A stretch of DNA of 39,516 bases from Candidatus Zixiibacteriota bacterium (GCA_020053015.1 JAGVNY010000171.1:1-39516), one strand, 5' to 3'. Counted from the first letter of the stretch, positions 1 through 9,124 are shown. Made by a program: numbers and translations. The notes: generated by a model not told the origin, from the letters alone.

Positions 1-1229
1 ATAGTGCGCCCTGATCCATGGAGGGTCGACCCGTACGTCTCCGACATTGCTTTGTCTGTTCCAACCAGAAGATAAGTTCCGGATTCCATCGAGCCGCCGA
101 CGATCACCGGCTGACCAATGGCCCTGTATCTTGACGGAATCTCGTGTGATCCGGGGCCGAAGGCACGCGTAGCGCCCTTGCGATGAACCACAACCTCTTG
201 TTCCTTTCCTTCAATCGTATACTTCTCGATCTTCGCTATGTTATGTGCGACGTCGTAGATCGTAGAGACTCCGATCTCGTGGTCCGATTTTCCTATCACC
301 TTTCGCAGCGCCTGGCGAACGCTGTTGGTAATGACTTGGCGGTTGGCAAAAGCGTTATTTGCGGCACATTTCATCGCGGCAAAATACCGTTGTCCTTCAT
401 CGGAGTTGAATGGCGCGCACGCGAGTTCTTTGTCACGTACTGTAATGCCGTATTTCCGTACGCTTTTTTCGAAGACTTGAAGATAGTCAGTCGCCACCTG
501 GTGACCGAAACCACGTGACCCGCAGTGAATCGTGAGCACGATCTGATTGGGCCTGTCGATCCCCAGCACGCGGGCAGCTTCTGCATCACGTATGTTCTCA
601 GGCCGTACTACTTCGATCTCGAGGTAGTGGTTGCCCGATCCGAGTGTCCCGAGCTGATTAATTCCTCGCTTGAAGGCCTTCTCGGAAACGACATCAGGGT
701 CGGCTCCTTCCAGACAGCCCGACTGCTCAGCCGAATCCTGATCGGCTTCCGTGGCGTAGCCGTTGCGGACGCACCATCCGACACCGTTGGTCATCACGTC
801 ACGAAAAGTCTTGTTGTTCAGCGCAACGGTGCCATCTTTGCCTGCCCCGGCAGGCACCAGATTGAAGAGCATGTCTACGAGCTGTTTGAGCTTCGGTTTG
901 ACTTCGTCTTCTGTCAGATTAGTGCGCAGCATTCTCATGCCGCAGTTGATATCGAAGCCGATACCTCCGGGTGAGATGATGCCGTCAGTGATAGAAAACG
1001 CAGCGACCCCTCCGATTGGAAAACCATAGCCCCAGTGACCGTCAGGCATGCAGAGTGCGTGGCCGACGATTCCCGGCAGACATGCAACGTTTGTGATCTG
1101 CTCGAGCACGCCGTCTTCGAGATTCGCGATCAGCCGATCAGACGACAGAACTCTTGCAGGGACGTTCATGCCGGACTTCTGCGACGGATCGATCTCCCAG
1201 ATTCCTTCCGCTATCTTGTGCTTTTCCAT
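1..1229 (-). CDS. rtcB: RNA-splicing ligase RtcB (partial, C-terminus off left edge)
   Basis: RtcB joins RNA 2',3'-cyclic phosphate ends to 5'-OH ends using GTP and Mn2+. My own translation of the minus strand gives about 409 residues with no stop before the window edge, which is why the ORF track misses it; the family is usually about 480 residues. Family motifs appear in order: MPDGHWGYGFPIGG, SPGGIGFDINCG (metal-binding Asp and Cys), GSGNHYLEI, HCGSRGFGHQV, and HRKGATRAFGPG, whose His is the guanylylated nucleophile, then VIVGGSMESGTYLL. The ATG at 1229 gives the expected short N-terminus before VPARV. It lies 87 nt downstream of the archease gene on the same strand, and archease is RtcB's activating partner, so the two are likely co-transcribed. 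Confidence 0.97.
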   Translation of the reverse strand, partial: MEKHKIAEGIWEIDPSQKSGMNVPARVLSSDRLIANLEDGVLEQITNVACLPGIVGHALCMPDGHWGYGFPIGGVAAFSITDGIISPGGIGFDINCGMRMLRTNLTEDEVKPKLKQLVDMLFNLVPAGAGKDGTVALNNKTFRDVMTNGVGWCVRNGYATEADQDSAEQSGCLEGADPDVVSEKAFKRGINQLGTLGSGNHYLEIEVVRPENIRDAEAARVLGIDRPNQIVLTIHCGSRGFGHQVATDYLQVFEKSVRKYGITVRDKELACAPFNSDEGQRYFAAMKCAANNAFANRQVITNSVRQALRKVIGKSDHEIGVSTIYDVAHNIAKIEKYTIEGKEQEVVVHRKGATRAFGPGSHEIPSRYRAIGQPVIVGGSMESGTYLLVGTDKAMSETYGSTLHGSGRT

Positions 1230-1316
1230 GACTCATCCTGTCTGTCAAATGGTACTCATGCCGATGCGCGGTCTCATCTGTCATCAACATGCATTCTGAC
1301 GGTGTGTTTCGTTACG

Positions 1317-1766
1317 CTACAAATCAAAAATCACGAAAGCGCTCCAGCCGGAGGCTTCCTTTTGGATTCTGAGCATGTGCATAGTAACGGCCTTTATGTC
1401 GACCGAAATTTCGTGACGATTATGGTCGATACGCTCGCCTTTGACCGTAGCGCGAAGTCTGCATATCTGGCCGATCTCAAGCGAGTCTATTTCGAACTCC
1501 GAGAACAGAACATTCTCCGAATCTCTGATGAACACAAGTTCGGAGAGCCAGCCGTACAGAAGCCTCTCGAGGGAGTCATCTTCGACAGCTACTTCCCACT
1601 TCATACAGGACTTAATCGACCGCAACTCGGTCATTCGCGACATCATGGATACCGCTGCATCCTCGAAAATCGCTTCCGGAGACTCGGCTTGAATCTCCAC
1701 CGCACAGTCCGCGGTGGCTATGCCCTCAACGAATCTGAACGACACTTGGTACTCTGAATCCTCCAT
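1317..1766 (-). CDS. Archease (RtcB activator)
   Basis: The 149-residue product has archease length and hallmarks: an N-terminal strand followed by ATADCAVEIQAES (equivalent to the family HTADIGI segment), a central IFEDAAVSMM helix, ERLLYGWLSELVF, and the C-terminal DIKAVTMHMLRI stretch followed by a tryptophan. Archease promotes RtcB guanylylation and multiple turnover. The canonical His of HTAD is Ala here, a modest deviation. The gene directly precedes rtcB in the direction of transcription, which supports the assignment. Confidence 0.9.
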   Translation of the reverse strand: MEDSEYQVSFRFVEGIATADCAVEIQAESPEAIFEDAAVSMMSRMTELRSIKSCMKWEVAVEDDSLERLLYGWLSELVFIRDSENVLFSEFEIDSLEIGQICRLRATVKGERIDHNRHEISVDIKAVTMHMLRIQKEASGWSAFVIFDL

Positions 1767-1859
1767 TGGCAGGTGGTGCGGCGGATCAGAAGCAGCTCAA
1801 GTTTGAAATGTAGACTAACCTGATCGCTGGTGCAACTGAAATGTCCAACCGCGAGGCAC

Positions 1860-1885
1860 AAAAAAAGGCGCTCTTTCGAGCGCCT
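1860..1885 (-). terminator. Rho-independent terminator after the ferredoxin gene
   Basis: Read on the minus strand, an 8-bp stem AGGCGCTC/GAGCGCCT with a 4-nt loop is followed directly by seven T residues. It begins about 20 nt past the ferredoxin stop codon, so it very likely ends that transcript and insulates it from the downstream archease-rtcB pair. Confidence 0.85.
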
Positions 1886-1903
1886 CGGCAAAAGTTGCGC
1901 TAA

Positions 1904-2089
1904 CTAAGCCTTTTCAATGCAGTCGACAGGGCACACAGCCACGCATCTCGATCCGCCGTCAACGCCTTCGCACTCGTTGCACAGATTCGGATCGATAATG
2001 TAGATGTCTCCCTCGGCGATAGCGCTTTGGGGACACTCGGGTAAGCATAGTCCACAGGCCGTGCACTCGTCCGTTATTTTCATTGCCAT
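1904..2089 (-). CDS. 2[4Fe-4S] ferredoxin, YfhL/Alvin type
   Basis: This 61-residue protein has two cysteine clusters: C9-x2-C12-x2-C15-x3-C19-P, and C37-x2-C40-x8-C49-x3-C53-P with an extra Cys57. The eight-residue spacing in the second cluster is typical of Alvin/YfhL-like ferredoxins rather than clostridial ones. It probably acts as a soluble low-potential electron carrier; its partner is not evident from the neighbourhood. A GGAGG ribosome-binding site lies 9 nt before the ATG, and a terminator follows, so it looks monocistronic. Confidence 0.93.
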   Translation of the reverse strand: MAMKITDECTACGLCLPECPQSAIAEGDIYIIDPNLCNECEGVDGGSRCVAVCPVDCIEKA

Positions 2090-2211
2090 TGCTGTATTCC
2101 TCCGCCTGGTTCAGGCTATGTGTATAGATTATGCCTTCTCAGCTTCACACAAAGTTTCTCGAATATATACGCATGTGGGAGCAACTGCAAGAGAAAAAAG
2201 TCACAAGACGA

Positions 2212-3726
2212 TCAGCGGAGTGTTAGACGTCGGTTGAGCAGCCAGGCAGTGATGAACACTGCGGCATAGACGCATGTCAGAAGCGCCTGAAAGACAAAAG
2301 CATCCACATGTCCCTGTCTGTAGAACACGATCGTGAAGTTGGCAAGACCGTGAAGGACAACCGCAATCAGCCAGTATTTCCAGACAAGTCTCCTGCCGAT
2401 ACCATAGCCGAGGAAGGCGCCCGTAGCGACATGAAATCCGATCGTGATCACACGTTCGTAAATCGGGAGCGAAATCAGATTAACTGAACCCATCGCATAG
2501 AGGAAGCCGGTAAGCCAGCAAGCCTCGACGAACCCAAATCCGGCGCCTGCTGCAGCCCCCAGCGACACGATCGCCTTGAGGTTCGGTCGCTTGCCCGGAA
2601 TGAACCTCATTCTTGCAGCAAGCGGCACGATCTTCAAAGTCTCCTGAAACAGCCCGGAAACCAAAGCAATCAAGAACGCGGCGAAGTAGACGCCGGAGCC
2701 CTTTGATCCAATAGAAGAGAACACGGTCGCACCGAGCTTCTGCTGAACAGGGGCTTGAATGACGAACACAAGCCCGAAAAGCAATCCTGCAACAGCAATA
2801 ATCCCCCATAAGGTGTAGTCCCGAGTCATCGATCCGGCAAATGCGGAGAGCAGAAGAGCGGATACCGCCGCGTACAGGCTCCAAACGACCAGCCGTCTTG
2901 GCAGTGTGGACCAGAAGAGACTCTGAGACGACACAGGAGTTTCGGATCTCGCTCCTTCGGGGAGGAGGTCAATAATAAGGCTCTGTCTTGGCTCGACCAC
3001 TCGCAGGAGCCTTCGGTCGCTGTCGCGATAGAATCTGTAGTTGAGAAAATCGCACGACAAGACCGTGCACTCAATCTTGTTTCCGTCCCATTCGATCGAT
3101 TCCTTTCCAAGCACGGCGACGTCCACCGGCACGCGCCTTACAGCCGACGGTATGAGAATGTTGACTCTGTGTGTATCGCCCGGGACAACGTTTAGATTTG
3201 AGAGAATGATCTCCCACTGCGTAATGAAGGTGTTGTCGGCCGTATACGTACCGGGAGGAACGTTAAACGCAAAAGCGGAGTCTACCGCTGATGCTCGAGA
3301 TACGCTTCCCGAGAAGACGTCGTTCAGAACGGTGCTGTGAACCGAGGATGATTGTCCGTTTGTCAGGTAGCTTGCGTTATATGCTCGTTGATAGCCCGCA
3401 TGAGTACAATACAGGGAGCAGGAGTATGCCGCTTTGAATTCTTGGCCAAGTGAGGACATGTCGAGCGACGCTTGCATCTCGAAAAGGAAGACGGAACCCA
3501 GATCCGAGGACTGTCGGGAACCAAGGTAGGTCGCGCTCTGAGTTCCGATCTCGGCTCTACCGATTCTGAGGGAGTAGACTCGGGTCTCGCCTTCCTTCCA
3601 CAGGCTTCTGAAGTCTGCACCGAGTGATACTAACGGTACGATCAGAAGTAATGATGCAGCAAATAGCGACAAGCGCCGAGATGGCGGCCAAGACGAGATT
3701 GTTTTGCGCGTTGACAAGTTTCTCAA
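2212..3726 (-). CDS. Signal peptide + periplasmic domain fused to PrsW/YhfC-like membrane domain (putative intramembrane protease)
   Basis: The 504-residue protein starts at a TTG with a GAGG ribosome-binding site 7 nt upstream, giving a signal peptide at about residues 18-37. Residues 38-270 form a beta-rich soluble region resembling DUF3108-type outer domains (the WKEGETRVYSLRIG start and a repeated hydrophobic pattern). From about 275 to the end there are roughly seven membrane segments carrying QE362TLK, GFGFVE401A, FH432VATGA and LH459GLANF. Paired Glu and His residues in membrane helices are the pattern of PrsW/YhfC/CPBP-type intramembrane proteases, so protease activity is plausible but inferred. 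The gene lies 110 nt downstream of tatC. A non-catalytic membrane sensor is the main alternative. Confidence 0.6.
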   Translation of the reverse strand: MRNLSTRKTISSWPPSRRLSLFAASLLLIVPLVSLGADFRSLWKEGETRVYSLRIGRAEIGTQSATYLGSRQSSDLGSVFLFEMQASLDMSSLGQEFKAAYSCSLYCTHAGYQRAYNASYLTNGQSSSVHSTVLNDVFSGSVSRASAVDSAFAFNVPPGTYTADNTFITQWEIILSNLNVVPGDTHRVNILIPSAVRRVPVDVAVLGKESIEWDGNKIECTVLSCDFLNYRFYRDSDRRLLRVVEPRQSLIIDLLPEGARSETPVSSQSLFWSTLPRRLVVWSLYAAVSALLLSAFAGSMTRDYTLWGIIAVAGLLFGLVFVIQAPVQQKLGATVFSSIGSKGSGVYFAAFLIALVSGLFQETLKIVPLAARMRFIPGKRPNLKAIVSLGAAAGAGFGFVEACWLTGFLYAMGSVNLISLPIYERVITIGFHVATGAFLGYGIGRRLVWKYWLIAVVLHGLANFTIVFYRQGHVDAFVFQALLTCVYAAVFITAWLLNRRLTLR

Positions 3727-3836
3727 TGCACGACCTCGTAAGAGACAGTCCGATCAAAATATAGCCAATCCAGTTGGACTCGAAACAAAAAACTCATGTC
3801 CGGGAGTGAGCGCTGAATGCTGTCAAACCAGCTCAT

Positions 3837-4592
3837 TCAGCCTGTATGGCCGATTTCTCGCTCATCGTCGTCATACGGATTGCTCGGTGTGCGCTCTCGT
3901 CCGGTGAGCCATACGACTGCGATTGACAGCTCGTAGAGCGCGAGAAGAGGTATAGAGAGCATCAGTTGACTGAATACGTCAGGTGGTGTGAGAATCGCGC
4001 CAATTATGAACGCGAGAACAATGGCATACCTTCGGAACTTGCGCAAAGTCCTGTGAGTTATCACACCGATTCTCCCGAGGAAATACATCGCAACGGGCAG
4101 TTCGAAGACTATCCCGAATGAGAGAACGAAATACGCACAGAATGAAAGGAGATTGCCGACCGAAATGAGCGGGTTGAGATTCTCGGTGCCATAGCCCATC
4201 AGGAACTTCAGAGCTGCGGGAAGGACGAGAAAATAGCAGAAAGAGGCTCCCGCGGCGAAGAATAGTGTGCTCGCCAAGACGACCGGCACGACCATCTTCT
4301 TTTCTCTGGGATAGAGTCCCGGTGATACGAATTGCCAGAGCTGATATGATATCACAGGGATCGCGAGCATGATGCCCATTATGACGGAGAGCTTCAACCG
4401 GGTCGTGAACGCTTCCGCCGGAGCCATGAAGTAGACTTTGCCGACGAATGCAGCGAGCGCATCGATGACGCGATCGACGAAATACCACGCGATGGTCGCT
4501 CCGACAATACAGGCAACAGCAGATCTGATCAGGCGCTTTCGCAGCTCATCGAGGTGATCAAGGAATGACATCTCGGAGCGGTCTCCCGCCAT
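3837..4592 (-). CDS. tatC: Sec-independent protein translocase TatC
   Basis: TatC is the core membrane subunit of the twin-arginine translocase and recognises RR signal peptides on folded proteins. The 251-residue product shows the N-terminal signature SFLDHLDELRKRLI, then FMAPAEAFTTRLK, the periplasmic LWQFVSPGLYPREKK segment, and six hydrophobic spans with the usual spacing. It begins one base after nrdR ends, so translation is probably coupled. No tatA/B homologue is visible in the window. Confidence 0.96.
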   Translation of the reverse strand: MAGDRSEMSFLDHLDELRKRLIRSAVACIVGATIAWYFVDRVIDALAAFVGKVYFMAPAEAFTTRLKLSVIMGIMLAIPVISYQLWQFVSPGLYPREKKMVVPVVLASTLFFAAGASFCYFLVLPAALKFLMGYGTENLNPLISVGNLLSFCAYFVLSFGIVFELPVAMYFLGRIGVITHRTLRKFRRYAIVLAFIIGAILTPPDVFSQLMLSIPLLALYELSIAVVWLTGRERTPSNPYDDDEREIGHTG

Positions 4593-4593
4593 G

Positions 4594-5052
4594 TCACTTC
4601 TCCCTGTCGAGGAGTTTTCTGACCTCGTTGTAGAACTCCTCGGTGTCTTTGAATTTGCGATACACTGAGGCGAATCTGACGTATGCGACTTCGTCGATCT
4701 CGTGGAGGCGCTGCATCAGCATCTCTCCAATCAGCTTGGAGGGAACTTCCTGCTTCCCCTGATTGAAAAGCTCCTTCTCGATGTCCATAACTATGTTTTC
4801 GATCTGTTTCTCGGAGACGGGTCTCTTGGTCGTGGCGAGCTCTATCCCGCGTCTCAGCTTCTGGCGATCAAATGGCTCTCGCCTTTCGTCCGACTTGCGG
4901 ACAGTCAGCCCTTCGATCTCAATGTACTCGTAGGTAGTGAAGCGCTGTCCGCATGCGGTGCATTCGCGTCTTCGCCTTATGGCTCTCCCCTCTTGTACAG
5001 ATCGGGAATCGACAACCTTATCGTCTTCGACGCCGCAGTGAGGGCACTTCAC
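4594..5052 (-). CDS. nrdR: Transcriptional repressor NrdR
   Basis: NrdR is the ATP/dATP-sensing repressor of ribonucleotide reductase genes. The 152-residue protein has the N-terminal zinc ribbon CPHC...CTAC, the [17 protein letters not shown] signature, and an ATP-cone domain from about residue 49 ([16 protein letters not shown]). Its start overlaps the stop of the upstream dCMP deaminase gene by four bases (ATGA), placing two nucleotide-metabolism functions in one transcript. No convincing NrdR box was found in the window. Confidence 0.97.
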   Translation of the reverse strand: MKCPHCGVEDDKVVDSRSVQEGRAIRRRRECTACGQRFTTYEYIEIEGLTVRKSDERREPFDRQKLRRGIELATTKRPVSEKQIENIVMDIEKELFNQGKQEVPSKLIGEMLMQRLHEIDEVAYVRFASVYRKFKDTEEFYNEVRKLLDREK

Positions 5053-5546
5053 ACTTGCTCTCCTCTCAAATCGATCGTCTTGAGGGAATTGTCACCTAAG
5101 ACTACGTCGATCCGTATACCTGACTCACCGAGAAGCTGTCGTGACAGATCGTCCGGATAGCCATCCCTGCATACTATGCGCACGAGTCCCGCATTGATGA
5201 TGATTTTAGAGCAGAGACTGCATGGGAAAGTTGTCGTGTATATCGTCGCGCCGCTGATGTCGACCCCGGATGTTGCCGCCTGCACGACTGCGTTCTGCTC
5301 GGCATGGATCGCGCGGCAGAGTTCATGACGTTCGCCCGACGGGATCGCCAGCTTCTCCCTGAGGCAGCCGATTTCGAGGCAGTGCTGCAAGCCCTTCGGT
5401 GCGCCGTTGTATCCGGTTGCGAGCATTCGTTTATCTCGGACAATCACGGCGCCAACCTGTCTGCGGAGGCACGTTGACCGGGTTGCCGCGAGGTCGGCTA
5501 TTGACATGAAATACTGATCCCAGGTTGGTCTCGAGTCAGTCGCCAT
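5049..5546 (-). CDS. Deoxycytidylate (dCMP) deaminase, ComEB family
   Basis: dCMP deaminase converts dCMP to dUMP for dTTP synthesis. The protein has the zinc-dependent cytidine deaminase motifs HAEQN (zinc His and catalytic Glu) and FPCSLC (zinc cysteines), plus [18 protein letters not shown] near the N-terminus, as in ComEB proteins. I chose the ATG at 5546, giving 165 residues, over the TTG at 5555 listed in the track. The start lies inside the end of the SAM hydrolase gene and the stop overlaps nrdR, so this is a tightly coupled operon. Confidence 0.93.
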   Translation of the reverse strand: MATDSRPTWDQYFMSIADLAATRSTCLRRQVGAVIVRDKRMLATGYNGAPKGLQHCLEIGCLREKLAIPSGERHELCRAIHAEQNAVVQAATSGVDISGATIYTTTFPCSLCSKIIINAGLVRIVCRDGYPDDLSRQLLGESGIRIDVVLGDNSLKTIDLRGEQV

Positions 5547-6336
5547 GGAACTCAACCTTGACCTTCGTTCCCCTTGCTACACGGAGAGTTCTGGACAAGC
5601 TCCCTTGGTTAATGGCCAGCTCGAGCAAACCACAACTGCCTACATATGCGACCGGCTTGCCACGTCCTACTTGGGAGTAGGTCGACATTATCGGTCCAAC
5701 CTTGCGCTGTCTTAAGTAGACGGTCGTTGAAGACGTTAAGTTGTCGGCCTGCATGTTCTGAGCCGGAATGTTTGTGATGGCATTGCCGAATCTGTCGATA
5801 CTGATGACTTCGCCGGCTATTTGCCGGGCGCCGATTTTAGGCGCGGATAGTTTGAGTCGAACAGGTTTCACGACTTCCGGCCCAAGCTCTGTCGGAGCCA
5901 CACCGAGAGAGAGATATGCACATGCGGGCGCCATTATGTCACGACCCTGAAACGTCCTGCTCGATGGTTCGATTCGAAAGTCAGGTCGCGTGATTTCGTG
6001 GCAACGGAAATCGTCGCTGTCTACGATCATGGTAAATATCCCGTTGTCAGGTCCGACAAACAAGCGGTCTCCCCTGCTGACGGCGACGACTCTGCGGGCA
6101 GTCCCGACTCCCGGATCGACAACACACAGAAAGACTGTGTCCGAGGGAAAGCACCTGTAGGATCGCCACAACACGAATGCAGCTTGCCGAATGTCTCCGG
6201 GATGCACTTCATGAGTGAGATCAACAATTGACAACAGCGGGTTGATGCACAGCATCACTCCCTTCATCTCGGCAACGTAGCTGTCGGCCGTGCCAAAGTC
6301 GGACAGGATTGCCACTATGCGCTGTCGTCTAATCAT
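5536..6336 (-). CDS. SAM hydrolase (adenosine-forming), SAM hydroxide adenosyltransferase / DUF62 family
   Basis: This family splits S-adenosylmethionine to adenosine and methionine using water as nucleophile. The 266-residue product carries the family signatures [47 protein letters not shown] and VGPDNGIFT, then a C-terminal barrel region with [12 protein letters not shown]. The ORF track extends to 6465, but the ATG at 6336 overlaps the preceding gene's TGA in an ATGA arrangement and gives the normal N-terminus, so the extra 43 residues are rejected. Confidence 0.92.
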   Translation of the reverse strand: MIRRQRIVAILSDFGTADSYVAEMKGVMLCINPLLSIVDLTHEVHPGDIRQAAFVLWRSYRCFPSDTVFLCVVDPGVGTARRVVAVSRGDRLFVGPDNGIFTMIVDSDDFRCHEITRPDFRIEPSSRTFQGRDIMAPACAYLSLGVAPTELGPEVVKPVRLKLSAPKIGARQIAGEVISIDRFGNAITNIPAQNMQADNLTSSTTVYLRQRKVGPIMSTYSQVGRGKPVAYVGSCGLLELAINQGSLSRTLRVARGTKVKVEFHGD

Positions 6337-6752
6337 ACATCGAGGAGCTTGAGACCTGTCTCCGGATCGAGAGACCGAGCTATCTCGCCTTGCGATTGAA
6401 CTACCACGAATTCGGCTGTCATGGCCACAACACCCGAAAACAGATGACCACCAAACGCTCTGCATTGCCTATCGGATAGCGCTACATGCGCGTGCACGAG
6501 CATCTTGCCGTCGACGGTCGAGAAGTTGCCCGTCAAGCCGATCAGTTCAAATTCATCATCAAGCCTAACGTGGGTGTATTCTTTCGTACTGCTCTCGAAA
6601 TACCCGAGGTCGACGCTGTGCACTGTTCCGATTCCTGTCACTCCGCCCGATCTGAGATCGACAGCTTCAGCGAAGCGAGTGAGCGAGCCGATGACTTCTT
6701 CGCCTTTCTGAAGACGTACGACATACCCGAAATCTGTTTTTCTGTGTTTCAC
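6333..6752 (-). CDS. PPC (DUF296) domain protein
   Basis: The 139-residue protein is a stand-alone PPC domain (plants and prokaryotes conserved), a trimer-forming fold also found in plant AHL proteins. It shows LQKGEEVIGSLTRFAE at the start, the GGVTGIGTVHSVDLGYF strand, and HAHVALSD...GGHLFSGVV, where the paired histidines often bind metal. Its exact role is unknown; DNA binding has been proposed for some members. The start is a GTG with AAGGAG 9 nt upstream. It overlaps the SAM hydrolase by four bases, which hints at linked function. Confidence 0.85.
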   Translation of the reverse strand: MKHRKTDFGYVVRLQKGEEVIGSLTRFAEAVDLRSGGVTGIGTVHSVDLGYFESSTKEYTHVRLDDEFELIGLTGNFSTVDGKMLVHAHVALSDRQCRAFGGHLFSGVVAMTAEFVVVQSQGEIARSLDPETGLKLLDV

Positions 6753-6824
6753 GAATCACAACTCCTTCGGGGAGTTCACTTGCCGATTAACGGTCCGAAC
6801 ATTGCTGCGGCGGCTTGAAGAAAC

Positions 6825-7178
6825 TCATTTCTGCTTGCTGCCTGCTTCGGACGTCAGCCCTCCACAACTACAATCGTCGATCCACTTCAGGTAATCGGCG
6901 TCGCCCATCAGCACAGGAATTGCGATGATCTCGGGCAGCTCGTAGCTGTGGTGCGACTTGATCACATCCCGCACCGCGTCGAAATTGTCCTTGCAGGTTT
7001 TGATCATCAGGATCAGCTCTCTGCCCAGCTGCGCATTGCCGCCCCACCGATAATACGACGTCACGCCGGGGATTATGTTGACGCAAGCCGCGAGCCGTTT
7101 CTCGATAAGCTCCTTGCCTATGTGATCTGCCTCGATTTGACTCGAGACGGTTGACATGACTGTTATGTACTTCTGCAT
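6825..7178 (-). CDS. cutA: Divalent-cation tolerance protein CutA
   Basis: CutA is a small trimeric signalling-fold protein linked to copper tolerance in E. coli, with an unclear biochemical role. The 117-residue product has the family features EKRLAACVNIIPGVTSYYRW, ELILMIKT, and SHHSYELPEIIAIPV, followed by the C-terminal YLKWIDD. A short Cys-containing Ser/Gly/Lys tail follows the core. The start is ATG with a GAGAG ribosome-binding site. Confidence 0.95.
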   Translation of the reverse strand: MQKYITVMSTVSSQIEADHIGKELIEKRLAACVNIIPGVTSYYRWGGNAQLGRELILMIKTCKDNFDAVRDVIKSHHSYELPEIIAIPVLMGDADYLKWIDDCSCGGLTSEAGSKQK

Positions 7179-7202
7179 ACCAACTCTCTCACAGAGCGTT
7201 TG

Positions 7203-7508
7203 TCACCTTCTGATTTTCCGACCAAGCCGTTTCTCTATCGAATCCAGCTTGCCAGTGAGCCTGTTCTTAGCGCCCGCGCGATCGTCAATGGCGATTCGCG
7301 TCGCAACACGTGCATGCTTCTTGCGGAGTGCGAAATGGCACTGCTTGACCAAATCCATGAGCTCATCCCATTCTCCTTCGACAACCGTGCCCATAGCGTG
7401 CGTTTGGTGCGGAAGCCCCGATTGCTCGACGATGTCGACCACGTCTGCTACGGCCTCAGATAAGCTCTCACCGCTTCCGATCGGATATGTGGAGAACTCC
7501 AGAATCAT
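7203..7508 (-). CDS. Thiamine-binding protein, MTH1187/YkoF-related (DUF77) family
   Basis: From the ATG at 7508 the product is about 101 residues and begins MILEFSTYPIG, with a SLSEAVADVVDIVEQSG helix, the HAMGTVVEGEWDELMDLVKQC segment and a basic C-terminus. This matches the MTH1187 family of ferredoxin-like proteins, some of which bind thiamine. The 14 extra N-terminal residues in the track are poor and overlap glyA. With this start the gene begins 19 nt after the glyA stop, suggesting co-transcription with this PLP/one-carbon gene. Confidence 0.85.
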   Translation of the reverse strand: MILEFSTYPIGSGESLSEAVADVVDIVEQSGLPHQTHAMGTVVEGEWDELMDLVKQCHFALRKKHARVATRIAIDDRAGAKNRLTGKLDSIEKRLGRKIRR

Positions 7509-7527
7509 CCTAATTTCACTCTGCCTG

Positions 7528-8790
7528 TTATGCCCGCTTTCCAAGGGCAAGAAGTTCCGGATAGAGCGGATATCTGTCGCAGAGTTTCTTCACTTCGCTG
7601 CGCACTTCTGCATAGCTGTCCGCATTGCCGAGATTGTTGATGACTCTGTCAATCAACCTTGCGATCTGTCGCATGTCCTGCTCATTCATGCCCCGAGTGG
7701 TAACTGCCGGAGCGCCTATCCTGATTCCCGATGTCACGAACGGTTTGCGAGTATCGAACGGCACCGTGTTCTTATTGACAGTGATGTTCGCCTCATCCAG
7801 TGCGTTCTCGACCTTCTTACCTGAATACTCCTTGTCGATAAACGACAGTAAAAGCAGATGGGTATCGGTTCCACCCGAAACAACGCGCTGACCGAGCTTG
7901 ATGAATTCGTCCGCCAGCGCTGCCGCGTTCTTCAGAATCTGTTGCTGATAGAGCTTGAATTCCGGCCTGAGAGCTTCAAGCAACGCAACCGCTTTGGCTG
8001 CGATCACGTGCATGAGCGGCCCACCCTGGATTCCCGGCATCACGGTCCGGTCGAGATCTTCGGCGTACTTCTCCTTGCACATAACCATCCCACCGCGCGG
8101 ACCGCGCAGAGTCTTGTGCGTGGTAGTCGTGACAAAATCGGCGTATGGAACAGGCGATGGATGCAGCCCGGTCGCCACGAGTCCGGCGATGTGAGCAATG
8201 TCGACCATCATATATGCACCCACGGAGTCGGATATCTCTCTGAATCTTTTAAAGTCGAGTGTGCGCGGATATGCCGATGCTCCGGCTACGATCATCTTCG
8301 GCTTGACCTCTTTCGCCTGTCGAGCGAGAACATCGTAGTCGATTGTCTCGGTCTTCTTGTCGACCTGGTATCCAACGAATTTGAAGAGCTTACCAGAGAA
8401 GTTTATTGGATGTCCGTGAGTAAGATGCCCGCCATGCGACAAGTCGAGTCCCATTACCGTATCGCCCTGTGTGAGCACGGTGAAGTATACGGCCATGTTC
8501 GCCTGCGAGCCTGAATGCGGCTGGACGTTCGCATGTTCGCAGCCGAACAGCTTCTTGGCGCGCTCGCGTGCGAGGTCCTCCGCCATGTCGACGAACTCGC
8601 ATCCGCCGTAGTAGCGCTTATGTGGATATCCCTCGGCATACTTGTTGGTCATTACTCCACCGGCAGCTTCAAGTACTGCGGGCGATACGAAATTCTCCGA
8701 CGCGATCAGCTCGATCTTCTCGTTCTGGCGGCGAGTTTCGCCGTATATCGCATCGTATATTTCAGGATCAGTGTCCTTAAGGTAGCTCAT
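7528..8790 (-). CDS. glyA: Serine hydroxymethyltransferase
   Basis: GlyA interconverts serine and glycine while charging tetrahydrofolate with a one-carbon unit. The product of about 420 residues shows [60 protein letters not shown] and [14 protein letters not shown], which contains the PLP lysine. I chose the ATG at 8790 ([12 protein letters not shown]) with a GGAGAG ribosome-binding site; the 16 upstream residues in the track are rich in Arg and Lys and not conserved-looking. It heads the operon leading to the thiamine-binding protein and cutA. Confidence 0.97.
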   Translation of the reverse strand: MSYLKDTDPEIYDAIYGETRRQNEKIELIASENFVSPAVLEAAGGVMTNKYAEGYPHKRYYGGCEFVDMAEDLARERAKKLFGCEHANVQPHSGSQANMAVYFTVLTQGDTVMGLDLSHGGHLTHGHPINFSGKLFKFVGYQVDKKTETIDYDVLARQAKEVKPKMIVAGASAYPRTLDFKRFREISDSVGAYMMVDIAHIAGLVATGLHPSPVPYADFVTTTTHKTLRGPRGGMVMCKEKYAEDLDRTVMPGIQGGPLMHVIAAKAVALLEALRPEFKLYQQQILKNAAALADEFIKLGQRVVSGGTDTHLLLLSFIDKEYSGKKVENALDEANITVNKNTVPFDTRKPFVTSGIRIGAPAVTTRGMNEQDMRQIARLIDRVINNLGNADSYAEVRSEVKKLCDRYPLYPELLALGKRA

Positions 8791-8962
8791 CACATCTCTC
8801 CGCGATTTCTTCCTTCTTTGCCATTCGCCGCGTTGCATTACGGCGAGCCAAGCGGCAGACCGCTTGACCTATTGTCCGCGCGCACACTTCTCTTCGGTGC
8901 AGCGTTTGACACAGGAATCAACGGGTGGTAGGGATAAAAGGCAAGTGGAAATTGGGGGGATT

Positions 8963-8989
8963 GTAGGTCGAAACCCTTGCGGTTTCGAC
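8963..8989. repeat. GTAGGTC-tagged palindrome, type A (27 nt)
   Basis: The sequence GTAGGTCGAAACCCTTGCGG continuing to TTTCGAC forms a stem GTCGAAACC/GGTTTCGAC. It is the first of at least seven related copies in the window, always outside confident genes. The gap between glyA and ilvE holds several such elements and no supported gene. Confidence 0.8.
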
Positions 8990-9020
8990 AACGAATCTAC
9001 TCAAGAAAGAGGCTTTGTGC

Positions 9021-9043
9021 GTGGCGGATGTCCCATCTGCCAC
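9021..9043. repeat. Imperfect hairpin GTGGCGGATG/CATCTGCCAC
   Basis: A 10-bp stem with one mismatch and a 3-nt loop lies within the palindrome-rich gap between glyA and ilvE. It is unrelated in stem sequence to its neighbours. Confidence 0.6.
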
Positions 9044-9070
9044 GAAAGGCATGCACGCCGACCACAATCC

Positions 9071-9117
9071 GTGTCGGGTTTCTCCCTGCGCTTCGCGCAC
9101 TCCGGAACCCGACCTAC
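9071..9117. repeat. GACCTAC-tagged palindrome, type B (47 nt)
   Basis: The element starts GTGTCGGGTTTC and ends GGAACCCGACCTAC with an inner hairpin (TGCGC TTC GCGCA). Copies of exactly 47 nt occur at 18038-18084, 34104-34150 and, inverted, 36721-36767. Confidence 0.85.
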
Positions 9118-9124
9118 TTTCGGA

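Noticed and set aside
6337-6465. N-terminal extension of the SAM hydrolase in the ORF track
   Set aside because: The extension overlaps the PPC gene, has poor composition, and the ATG at 6336 gives the standard family N-terminus with ATGA coupling.
7858-8514. Plus-strand ORF (218 aa) opposite glyA
   Set aside because: Shadow of glyA; no recognisable motifs.
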